Shown: positions 22,301 to 33,400 of the stretch, in pieces
Layout of the letters: every line of letters starts with the position of its first letter
Position numbering within the stretch: the stretch's first letter is position 1
DNA from: Carposina sasakii
Lineage: Eukaryota; Arthropoda; Insecta; Lepidoptera; Carposinidae
Assembly (NCBI GenBank): GCA_014607495.2
Contig: CP053157.1
Span: forward strand, 434,001 to 498,000
DNA length: 64,000 nucleotides
Direction of reading: 5' to 3'
Position numbers and translations under genes: made by a program
Notes under the pieces: generated by a model
What the model was told of the DNA's origin: nothing
Database searches by the model: none
The model's input: the letters and a program-made list of their open reading frames with translations, nothing else

Positions 22301-25300
22301 ATAAATCAGATCGCACAGCCACGTATAGCATAGCAAGAACAGATGTAAATGGCCAATTATAAAGTAGGCAGACGAAGTTGTGGGCAGCCGTTAGTTTATA
22401 ATAATCTTATACAGGATGTTTTTTCGTTGCCACCCTTAACGAAGGGTACGTACTCTATACATCAAATAAAGTAACAATATGCCAAAAAAAAATGCTGGGA
22501 AATGATGTAAATAAAAAAAAAAAACTTTTTTTCTTGATCGGGCGAAATTTATAGTGTCCAGTGTTTATGCTAGTTTTTTCATAGACAGATATTAATTAAT
22601 TCTCGTGAAAAAATCTTGCTACACGCGTCAATGTGCATTTATGCAGAAAAACGCAGTCTATTTACTCAACTTTGGACCCTAATATCTTGGGAACCAGACA
22701 CTTCCTAGGTATGCTTCCATGGAGAAAAATGATCGTGATGATGAGGAGATTCTGTAGTTTTCGGGAACGTTGACGACCAAAAATCAGCCTGTATAACATG
22801 AACCGACTTAAAATTTGTAAGTTCTAAAAGGATGAACAATTGCAGGTAGATTGACTCACGAAGACAAGATAAAAGACGAAGACGCTGGTTTCGCTACTGT
22901 TGAAGAATCTGCTGTTGGCAAGAAAGTTATTAAGAAAGGTAATAATAAAGCCCGATAAACTAAACTTTATTGAGTGCTAAAACGATTAAGGAACATAAAT
23001 TATGATTCTCCATACCATGACGATTAACTATAAATTTTTTACTTCGTTATTTACTTTGGCTTAGCGCATTATGTTTATTCCATACATCTTTACACGTTGG
23101 CATCTGTCTATTCATGCAGCAAAACTATTATTCTATATTTATATTGTTAATCTACCTTTTCCCCTGGTTCATTTATGTACAAAAAACAGCCCATTCCACA
23201 TTTTTTTCACGTACATTAAATTCATGACAATTATTTCTAACACAGATTGGAGTAACGATGATCTCATAGCCCAGGCCGTCATCTTCTTCATCGCTGGTTT
23301 CGACACCGTTTCAATAGGCATGTGCTTCACACTCTTCGAGCTGGCACGTAACCCTGAGGTCCAGGAGAAACTGGTGCAGGAGATCAAGGAGAATGATGCC
23401 AAAACTGGTGGAAAATTTGATTACACCTCAATACAAAACCTCCGTTACTTAGATATGATTGTATCAGGTGACGTAAACTCTCAATTTGTATATTTCTGCG
23501 GTTTGGTTAATACTAATGTGATATCATCAACAAAAAATTAAAACTTTTAACTAATAATTAATTATTTATTTTACAGAAACCTTTAGACTATGGCCACCTG
23601 CGATATTCCTTGATCGTCGCTGCAATAAAGACTACAATTTAGGGAAACCTAACGACAAAGCTGATGAAGATTTTATAGTGAGTATAATTAAGAAAAATTG
23701 AATTTATCATTTCAAATCTGATGGAGCGAAGGAAATAAATGCTCTAGTTCCAAACCTTATGTTCTTGTACTTTATCCGTTACGGCTAGAAGCCGAAGTGA
23801 CAAGTTGCTAGCTCATCGCCTGAGAAAACACCCTTGAGATTTAGCAATCGACGACATTTGTCGTTGTTTGAAGTTTGTCGTTTCTACATGAATCCACCTC
23901 TATGGTTTCTTATGGTAGGTATGGCATTTTATGGTTCTTTTTTTTCGTGTCGTAAGTATAAAATTATATTTATTATGTATTTTTATATACTTTTTATGCT
24001 TTTATTTTAATTTATCGTTATGTACATGTATAAGATATATTTACGTACTTATATGCATTATAGTCTGTAATCTATCTGTAAATATAGAGGTATATTCTGT
24101 AAATTCTGTGACGTCAGCTCCCATTAGGTCCTTTTCGAAAATCAGCACTGCTTGCATACACGACACGCCTTGCCTTGTTTTAGCAGCATTCAGCTGAAAA
24201 GGGACCTATTTGGCGGTTGCACTTACACGGGATATGACTGCCGGGCTCCAAATAGGGTGCACAGTCCCTTTTGTTATTGTTCTTTTCTACATGTGTGTTT
24301 GCCTACTCTTTTCTATTGTGTCTATTTCTACCCTATTTCCATTTGTTGCTGTTCGTGTAGGTACCTATGTGTCATTTTCAAATAAATTATAATCTGTTCT
24401 ATTTGATAGCTGATGATAACCGATCGGCGTAGACTCATAGATTGACCCTGTTGAACACGCCATCACACATTCGAATCCCGGTAAACATTGTTATATTGAA
24501 TAATAATTCCGATGTTTGTTTCCGAATCACGGATCTTTATTTCTATGCCGTTGCTAATGTAAAATATTATGTATACCTATTTATTTACTTATTACATCCT
24601 CACAGGTTCGGAAAGGCGAGGGTGTGATAATACCAGTAATTGCTCTCCACCGGGATCCGCACTACTTTCCTAATCCTGATACCTTCGACCCTGAGCGCTT
24701 TTCTGATGATAACAAGCACAAGATACATACATCTAGCTATCTGCCTTTTGGTATTGGGCCCAGAAATTGTATAGGTTAGTCCATGAGAGCTATTCTAAAA
24801 TTGTCACTTATCTATAACCGGCTGTAGACAAAACGCCAAATCCTTGGCAACATCAGTTTTGAAAAAAAAAACCTATAGCGTCGACCTATATGTGGAATAG
24901 GTAGGGGCTAGAAGATGATGAATCTATGTTATTCTATGATTATGTTTATAGAGGAGAATAACTATAGGGAATGTTAATTGCAGAAATATGAAATCTTTAG
25001 AAATATATATTTTGCAATTGGCGATTTTCAAAAAATAGAAATCAATCCATATCACAAAGAAAGTGTGACTGTCTTTATAAATCTTGGTCTACTTACATTT
25101 TATTACAAAAATTGAATTTACAAAAAGTTGACTGTATGATATTTTCCTCTCACAAACCTTCTAATATTTTTAGGGTCGAGGTTCGCCCTCTGCGAAATCA
25201 AGGTTATGGTGTATCAGGTGATTCGGTCTATGGAAGTTTCTATTAGTAAGAAGACACTTTTACCGCCGACATTAACTAAAGATGGTTTCTCTCCTACCCT

Positions 25301-25343
25301 CAAGGGAGGTCACTGGTTGAGGTTCAGTATCAGAGAAGATTAA
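19368..25343 (+). CDS. CYP9A: Cytochrome P450, CYP9A-like (gene 2 of 3)
   Basis: Ten exons: 19368-19570, 20176-20339, 21043-21180, 21412-21614, 21992-22127, 22846-22938, 23246-23467, 23577-23677, 24606-24774, 25174-25343. They total 1599 nt, 532 residues plus TAA. Intron phases match gene 1. Exon 6 is one codon shorter and exon 10 one codon longer. N-terminal hydrophobic anchor (MLLIILWTVV...), WKDMR (126-130), I-helix AGFDT (329-333), ExxR as ETFR (387-390), heme loop FGIGPRNCIG with Cys475. The I-helix acid is Asp here but Glu in both neighbours. Substrate-recognition site 1 (around residues 105-120) differs from gene 1 at a few positions, while exon 3 and late exon 7 are almost identical to gene 1, suggesting recent exchange. 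The ATG follows TTTGCAG, so a non-coding upstream exon is likely. Expected ER-bound detoxification enzyme. Confidence 0.95.
19888..20152 (-). repeat. RTE-tailed SINE-like repeat (intron 1 of gene 2)
   Basis: Reverse copy of the 10408-10633 element, nearly complete. It ends only about 20 bp before the exon 2 acceptor of the second P450 gene. The pyrimidine tract CTTTTTTCAG is kept, but the branch region may be element-derived. Confidence 0.65.
20562..20889 (+). repeat. tRNA-derived SINE family S3
   Basis: Best copy of the family, in intron 2 of the second P450 gene. tRNA-like head with B-box AAGTTCGATCCC, a body with TGCCTCGGAAAGCACGTTAA, and an end at GATTATCATCATGAA. Reverse copy at 13897; 3' fragment at 33726. 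Confidence 0.7.
21815..21857 (-). repeat. SINE family S2 tail fragment
   Basis: Fragment ATTATTAATAAAGAAAATGG with CTTCACC, in intron 4 of the second P450 gene. Confidence 0.4.
22145..22405 (+). repeat. Interspersed repeat family F
   Basis: Starts around CTTGACTGACTCAT, with CTAGAAACGCGATATTTGGA, and ends ACGAAGTTGTGGGCAGCCG. Similar pieces at 47757-48110, 50972-51137 and 63165-63305. Often next to a family B element. Confidence 0.5.
22410..22793 (+). mobile_element. MITE family B, copy 3 (intron 5 of gene 2)
   Basis: TA-CAGGATGTTTTTTCGTTG to AAAAATCAGCCTG-TA, in intron 5 of the second P450 gene, 50 bp before exon 6. Confidence 0.7.
24425..24560 (+). repeat. SINE family S1 fragment
   Basis: tRNA-like B-box ATTCGAATCCCGGTA and the family word GTTTGTTTCCGAATCACGGA. 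In intron 8 of the second P450 gene, about 45 bp from exon 9. Confidence 0.5.
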
Positions 25344-25423
25344 AATCAATATAAAATCATAGTACATAATACGATTTTAATTGAAATTTTAGATACAAAT
25401 TGGAATTGAAAGAGTAAATAAGA

Positions 25424-25453
25424 AATAAAATATTGTAATATTCTATTAATAAA
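25424..25453 (+). terminator. Poly(A) signals of P450 gene 2
   Basis: Two AATAAA hexamers (25424-25429 and 25448-25453), 81 and 105 nt after the stop codon of the second P450 gene. Confidence 0.6.
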
Positions 25454-26520
25454 TTGTTTGATTTAAAGGTTTGTTTTTGTGCTACAAAGTGTGCGACATC
25501 TATGTTGTGTACCGTGAACTTTATAGATTCTGTCTGTCAATGCGGTGGGTCACTATGTAAAACTAGCATTATTATCCTGACTTTATCAAAGGTCACGGCG
25601 GCGACGCGACGCGGCGGTGAAGCTAAGACGAGCCAAAAACAAACCACAAGGGCACTACATACCTACCTTTTCTTGAGCGTTTCGTTTCGTCATTTTTTTA
25701 ACAATTATAACTCGGGCTTGAAACAATCTACACAAAAATCCTCAGGATATGTTGTCCTGACCTGAGACTTATGGATGATTAATAATAAATAAGGTATGTC
25801 AATGCTTACATAGCTACCACCAAATAACAAGGTCATTTTGTGATCCCAATCTGAATAGTGTAGCATGTGACCAATTGTAGAACTCAATTACGGTCATTAG
25901 AGCGTCTAGAGAGAACAGCACTTTATTAGGTTAATTTAGGAATTCCATTGGTACAATAATAGCTGTTGCATCAAGAACAGTGACTAAAAAGTCCAACCTC
26001 AACTTTCTTCGCTCATCATTAACGAAATTGAAAAGATTCGATTTTTTATTTTTTTCTGCAAGTTTTAAAGTCGTCGGAATTAGTAAATCTTGGTTGATCC
26101 TTATTACTACAAATTTCACCATATAAAATAATATTTCGGGATCTGAAGTCAAAATCAATATTAAGCTTCTTATTGATAGTGTTTTTTACAATGGCTCGTG
26201 CAGTAAATAAATACCTGGTGAAACTAGGTACTATGGTTTTTGCATGAAATGTAGTAGATGTTAAGAATGCAGTGGCGCTTCAACTGTTTCCATAATATTC
26301 ATATACATATAGAGACACTGATAAGAGATATTTCATCACTCAATAAAAGGATTTTGCACAGGATCAACGTGATAATTTTTAAAACAAGTAATACAGATAT
26401 TACTTGTTGTTTAATGGTAATAAATTAATAATTGTGTAACAGAACTTATTGGTGGTGTAAATCCGCGATAAAAATGTAAGTGTTATTTTCATAATTTGTT
26501 TATTATTACTATGACCGGTG
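25454..26520. other. Intergenic between P450 genes 2 and 3
   Basis: No gene seen. Contains TCAAAGGTCA (25588-25597), a nuclear-receptor half-site-like word, then a CG-rich patch. It is about 1.8 kb upstream of the third P450 gene, so any regulatory role is speculative. Confidence 0.35.
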
Positions 26521-26930
26521 TTTTGTAAGCACTGTAATCTTAAATAGAGTGAAAAATAGTGTGATAAGAGAATTATGCGGTGTGAATGAGGACGTAGTGA
26601 CAAGAATAGAGAAAGGTATGTTTCGATGGTTTGGACATGTGGAAAGGATGGATGGAAGACGATTAACGAAAGAGATATATATGGCAGAAGTGAATGGTAA
26701 TGCTGGGAGAGGTCGCCCTAGACGAACCTACATAAACCAAATTGGGGATGTGCTAAAAAAAGGGCTAGTCAAGAGCACCCGAAACCGGCGAGCATGTATG
26801 AATATGTTAATGAATGTGGATGAGGCGAACGAGGTATGTTTGGAACGTACTAAATGTAGATCTGTAGTCTCTGCCTACCCCTATGGGATATAGGCTTGAG
26901 GTTATGTATGTATGTATCTTAGAGAAATTG
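26521..26930 (+). mobile_element. Non-LTR retrotransposon RT C-terminal fragment
   Basis: Frame 26549-26893 (114 codons) reads the conserved tail of a lepidopteran LINE protein: GMFRWFGHVERMDGRRLTKE, GRGRPRRTYINQIG, STRNRRACMN, then SVVSAYP and a stop. It is followed by a GTATGTATGTAT tail. 5'-truncated; no catalytic palm. A second, more decayed copy is at 43530-43736. Dead insertion between P450 genes 2 and 3. Confidence 0.75.
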
Positions 26931-27143
26931 TAAGCGGATAGGGCAAATCTGTAATTATCTATGCATTTACTATCTAGAGGATAAAGTTTTGTAAAATAAC
27001 TCCTTTTCGATATAATGTATGTATTATACTCATATGAATGCTACAAAGAAAAATTCACAAAACAAAAATCTTAGGCCTAAGTTTTTTAGACAGGCTAACG
27101 CCCATATTCTTAGTAGGTTTTTTTTTAAAGTGATTGAAGTTTC

Positions 27144-27163
27144 AGTTAGTTACTAATGATAAG
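27144..27163 (+). promoter_or_regulatory. Candidate TSS and non-coding first exon, P450 gene 3
   Basis: TTCAGTTAGT (27141-27150) matches the arthropod initiator TCAGT. About 20 nt on, AAG|GTGAGT (27161-27169) is a strong donor that could splice to the acceptor TTTTCAG directly before the start codon at 27428. The inferred leader exon is very short and no TATA box stands out; weak. Confidence 0.25.
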
Positions 27164-27427
27164 GTGAGTATATCAACAATAACACACTTTATCAGTTCAC
27201 GGTAACAGTTTATTTGGGCATGACGAAGACATTTAAAAAAATATCATTGGTACTTGTTATATTATTTCATGATTTCTTATTTTTTAACTGTCAAGTAAGT
27301 TTGTAAGTTATACTTAGGTATGTGTCATTATGGTCCTATGCCAATGATTTATAAAGTCCTTTGGAATAGTAATATAATTTGTGCATAAGACTGTCTATTT
27401 TACTAATCATAACATTTCTCTTTTCAG

Positions 27428-30400
27428 ATGATATTGCTAATATTATGGACGGTGATCTTTGGCGCTGCTGTGGTGCTGTACTACCGTCAAAGGCACTCCA
27501 GGTTCAGCAAGCATGGCGTCAAGAACTTCAGACCTCTGCCCATTATCGGCAACATGGGCCAAGTCCTCTTTAGGGTCCAGCACTTCGTGGATGATGTTTG
27601 TAGCCTGTATAATGCTTTCCCCGGGGAAAGGTAAGATTTTTGTTCTATGTGCGATGTTTTAGATTTACAGCCAATTTCAATGACCGATCTGGAGAGATTT
27701 TTCGCTTGTGTTAGATTTAATTTTCAAATGTTTTCATACATCATTTTAAATTTGGAATAAAAAACATCCGAGATTCTTTTTGATCTCCAGTATTGAAATC
27801 GGCCATTAGTTATTTTCTGCTTATCCGGAATTTGGCTCCTCATGTGTGACTCCATTAATTTTTTTAGGTTCGTCGGAAAATACGAATTTGGAACCCCTGT
27901 TCTGATGATTAACGATCTAGATCTGATTAAGAGGATTGCAATCAAAGACTTTGAGTACTTCCTGGATCACAGAGTTATTATCTCGAACGATCTAGACCCG
28001 ATTGTAGGGCGCACTTTGGTTTCTTTAAAAGGTAACTAGAGTAATACAAGATCGTTCAGTTTTTTTTTCAGATATTAAATCTGGCACAGCTAAACAGTAG
28101 ACGTAGTTTTAAGATTTCTTTCATGGTCCTGTAGTTTTGGCTTTTGTATATTGTATATTTGTATACATATGTATGAATAATAAGTCAGTAGAGGGACAAA
28201 AGGGTCTTGTGGTTTTGCAGGCGATGGGCTGACCACCTGTCACTACTAACCGAACTGGTACATCTCAAATATACCCTCAAAATTCAGGTCAGAAGTGGCA
28301 CCATGTGGTTCTATCGGCCCTTGGTGTTCTGCCTACCCCGTAAGGGATAAAGGCGTTATTATATATATGTAGGAATAATAACATAGGTAATAAATACTGA
28401 TTGTAAAAAGTTATTTGACAGCTGAATAACCCATACCACATTCGATCCTATTAGGTTCTCCTTTGTTTTCAAGGTAAAGGACCTCAAAAAATTAACACAA
28501 ATACTTTCAACAGGTCAAGAATGGAAGGACATGCGTTCGGCCCTTAGTCCTGCGTTTACCAGCTCCAAGATACGTTATATGCTACCTTTCATGGTGGAAG
28601 TGGGAGACCAGATGACTTCCACACTGAAGAAGCAGATAAAAGGGTCTAGCGGTGAGAAAATTTGTAATTTTTGCATCCGAGTGCAATAAACTTAAAAGTA
28701 GGGTTATGATAATAAAATAGCAGTCTGTTCGTAGGTTATTTGTTTTCAGGTGTATTCCACATATTCCAAGTAAACTCCTCATCTCATTTTGATAAATGAG
28801 GTGTCAATCGGTTAACGTGGTTTGGGTATAAACTGTTTTTTTCGAGTTTTAGGTTTATTTTTTTACTAAAATTGATATGACTTTGGTATACATTGAGATA
28901 AATCGTGGCCATGAACCTAATGTATAGTTTGATAGGCGTATTATTGTAGCATATCATTCAAGGTGATTCAGTACAGTTGTAAACAAATTATAATATAAAA
29001 CAAAGTTAATTCCTTGTGTCTGTCTGTTCCCTATGTATGCTTATATATTTTAAACTACGGAACGGATTTCGATGCGGCGATTTTAAATAGAGTGATTCAA
29101 GAAAAAGGTTTATTTAGATCAGTGGTTCCCAAAGTGGTCTATGTGGACCCCCAGGGGTCCACAAGGGACTCGATGGGGGTCTACGTTGGCGTGAAAAAAT
29201 GGGATTTCACAATTAATTTGTATGTGTTGTATGTAGGGGGTCCACCAGAACCAGTTAACTTTTGAAAGGGGTCTATGAAAAATGAAAGTTTGGGTACCCC
29301 TGATTTAGATATAGAACTAGCTTTGCACCCGTGCAAAGCTGGGGCGGGTCGCTAGTTTACGGATAAAGGAACACTAAAGAAAGTGAAACAAATTGAACTG
29401 TTTAACGATAAATAAACTGCTTGACGCGACGTAATGACCGATAGGATTGTTTTCATAAACAATAATAGTATCTTTATTGAAGAATAAAATGCACTCAGTT
29501 ATTTAGGTTGTTGAACTAGGTATCCATTGATTTATTGATTTATTCTTGGAATTTAGACATAAAGTATAAATGATACATCTAAGCAAAAGTACAGTGGTAT
29601 ATTATATGGCTAGTAAAGTCCTATTCTAAATAGAATAGCGATATTCTGCATGGCTAAGTAACTAATTATCTCATTATGTATAGGTATATACATAGATTTA
29701 GGTACATGTATATACATTAGCCTATTGCAGTCCACTGCTGGACGTAGGCCTGCTCCAGGACACAGGTATATGTGCTAAATTAATAATTAGGCTTGATGTT
29801 GATGGTTGCCAAAAGTGTACCTAGTTTAAATAAATACACAGCTATTTAGTTTTTTTATATACGAAAGATGATAGATGGACAAAGCGAGTAACAAAATGGA
29901 ATGGACCTGTAGGGAAAAGACAAAAAGGTAGAACAAAAGCTCGCTGGCTAGATGACATACAAAAAGTGACAGGAAAGGATTGGTTGAAAACAGCTGACGA
30001 TAGAAACAAATAGAGGAAACTGGAGGAGGCCTATACCCAATAGGGGCCATGATGTATATTTTATTAAATTTAATACTCTGTTTTTTTTTAAAAAAAAAGC
30101 ATGTCATGGATTATTAAAGGCTTTATTATTATTATTATATACGAAAGCAAAACTATTATGCTATTAGCAGCATAGAGCGCCATCTCGTTTTCACCATAGA
30201 ACTACACTGCTTTAAAAGTCTCTGGCAATCCCCCAGTTAATGGGTTATAAGGTGCGTATTTATTTTTTAAATTTTCAGACGGTTACATAGATCTTGAATG
30301 CAAAGACCTGGCGGCCAAGTACGCCAATGACGTCATCGCCTCCTGCGCATTCGGCCTCAAAGTGAACTCCCATATAGACGAATATAATCAATTTTACCAG

Positions 30401-33400
30401 AGGGGCAAAGAGGCTATCTCTTTCAAGTTTAGACAGTTAATAATGTTCTTTGTAATGCTATTCGCTCCCAAAATCGCAAAGGTGAGCGCAATTTCTTTAG
30501 TTCGATTAATAACTGCATTTAATATTGTCAATTTTAAATGTTATATCTGATTTTGTAATATTGATTTACCCAAATTACTCCTCGATGTATTTAAATTATA
30601 AAATTATTAATAAAGAAATGGAAAAAATTCCTCACCCGGATGGGAATCGAACCCACGATTCTCTGCATTCCATGCCAGCGCTCTTACCACTGAGCACCGG
30701 GTTTTGTTACCATGAAGATCAAGGTCTAAAATAGACTCAATACACCTAAATAACTACCATTGTACATCCTGATTATGTATATGGCTTCAAATACATACAT
30801 TGCAGAATACATTATGTGCAACACGAACAATATTGTTTTGCAGGTAATGAAGTGGAAGTTGTTCTCCCAGGAATTTGAGAACTTCTTTAGGGAACTGGTG
30901 TTAGATACGATGAGGGATCGAGACGAGAAGCACATCATTCGGCCTGATATGATTCATCTGCTCATGGAAGCTAAAAAAGGTTGGACGAAAAATATTTTGT
31001 ACTCGATATTTGCCACTTCGTATGTCTGCAAAATTTTTCAAATGCCTGTTGAGATATATCAAAAAGTAAAAAATATAAAATATAACCAGAGATGCAACAA
31101 GGATTGTAAAGTACTTAGTAAAATCAAAACATAAATTTCCCTAATAATTTTTCAGGCAGGTTGACTCATGAAGATAACACCACTAAAGATGAGGACGCTG
31201 GCTTTGCTACTGTTGAAGAATCTTCTCTTGGAAAAAAAGTTGTGACTAAAGGTAAGAACTTCATATACAGTGGCTTATGTTACCAGTAAAATTCCACATC
31301 ATCATCATCATCTTCCTGCCGCTATCACAAAACCATCCCATGCAATACCATTATTTATGGGGTCGGTGCAATATGGTTTCTTTCGAAACTCATATTGACA
31401 AGGATTTGGCATGCCTTACGCCAACCCACCTCGGGAAAAATAAAAATTTTGGTATAATAAAATCAGGACATAAATTAAATTCAGCGTACAAGCCCGTGAC
31501 TGGGATCGAACTTCCGCCTTCCGACTGACAGGCGCATTTACTAACCATTCAGATATCACAGCAGTTAAATAACACATGAGACTAAAAGTTCGTGTCACTT
31601 CTTTTACAGAATGGACTGACGAGGACTTAATAGCTCAAGCTATAATATTCTTCTTCGCTGGTTTCGAGACCGTGTCAGTTGCCATGTGTTTCACACTGCT
31701 GGAGTTGGCGCTGAACCCTGATGTACAAGAGAAACTAGTGGAAGAAATTAAGGAGAATGATGTTAAGACTGGTGGAAAGTTTGATTACAATTCCATTCAA
31801 AACCTGCAGTATCTGGATATGGTTATTTCAGGTAACGTTTATTCCATGATATAGCAGATTTATTAATCATACTGATGATGATTTATCACATTTAATGCAT
31901 AGGAGAAGAAAAGCAAAACATTGAAACTTGCCCAGTTTTCATATATCTAATATCACTTCAAAATAACACAAAGTCACCAAAAATGGCCGAAACACAGAAT
32001 AATACTCCATAATACCATAATAATTATAAAATTTCAGAAACTTTAAGATTATGGCCGCCAGGTATTGCTTTGGACCGCTTCTGCAATAAAGACTATAACT
32101 TGGGAAAACCTAATGCCAAGGCTACTGAGGATTATATTGTAAGTAACAATAAATAATAATATGCTACAAAATACAAGTAGGATATTCCAATACAAAATAG
32201 TCACATAGCTGATACAAGCTGCATTAACATCGTTTGGCATTGACGTTTGTTTCGCAACACTTCCACTAATAGTCGTTGAAATTCATCACGTGACTTGACG
32301 AACGTGCGAAAATAAGAGCCTTCCTATAGGAACAAACGTGTCGGTGACTGATAGATTCGTTCCAGAAATATTTAATTGTATCAGTCGTTACTATTCGGAA
32401 GTTCAAATTTCTATAACTACAGTCGCAACGAGAAGCCAGGCCGTTGCGACTGTAGTGTCTTGTGTTCGTGACCATGAGTCGGCAGATCCGAGGGTCAGCG
32501 GAGGGTGTAGGGCCCGGTTTTTTTATATTATTATTTTTGCCTAAGAGCCCTTGGGCTTCGTCGAGTTACATGATGGATTCCAAACGCTATTGGTGTAAGA
32601 TTTGCGATACCGAACGACGATACCAAACTGTGTTATATGGTCTACTCGTAAGCATCTTGTCTCAAATAAACGATAAATGTGTAGCATATATCACGCTAAT
32701 TATTTCACTGACATTTTTCTGTGAAAATGATAGAAGGCTTGTATTGTTAATTTTTGGGAACTATTAACTCGTCATTGAGCGGCTATATCTAGTGAACTGG
32801 TCAATGAATATCGTCAGTTTTTCTACTGTTCACATAGGTATAGCCCATATTATACCCCTGTACTGGAATCAGCCTCGTAGTTCATTTTTGGAAACTATTA
32901 TCCGTCTTTGCGCGGTGATATCAAGTCACCTGGTGGACCGCATGCATCACCATTCTGATCAGAAGAGCCCTACACCTACCAAACACTGAATCGGCCATTT
33001 TGGAGATAGTTTCCAAAAGTGCAGTTATCTCTTATAATATTGTGTCAACTCAGACTGCCAAACCTTGGTTTTTACCAAATAATCTTTTCAAAATGCAATC
33101 ACCGATGACTACTTCAATGAAATCCTAAATATAGCACTTTATTATGATCATGCATTTACCTCTAAAATTGGCTAAATCAGACACATCCGGGCAGGCTCTG
33201 CAAGCTACCCATATTGTATTTGGGTCCTGATTTTGTATACATAACGTAAAAGGTTAACAAAGGATATAGACTGCATTTTGTATATAGGGTAGGCAGAGAT
33301 CACGGATTTTATATATATATATATATATACCTAATTGGAAATATTACGTTTACCACTGGTTTAGGTTAGGCTAGGCGACACGACCACGATATTTCGTCAT

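Noticed and set aside
23169..23402. Antisense frame over P450 exon 7
   Set aside because: It is the mirror of the conserved P450 coding sequence, not an independent gene.
25588..25597. Nuclear-receptor or FTZ-F1 site controlling P450 gene 3
   Set aside because: A single short word 1.8 kb upstream is expected by chance; kept only as a note.
30636..30703. Possible tRNA gene on the minus strand
   Set aside because: It continues into a SINE tail shared with 33870, 60232 and 62526, and the cloverleaf is incomplete.
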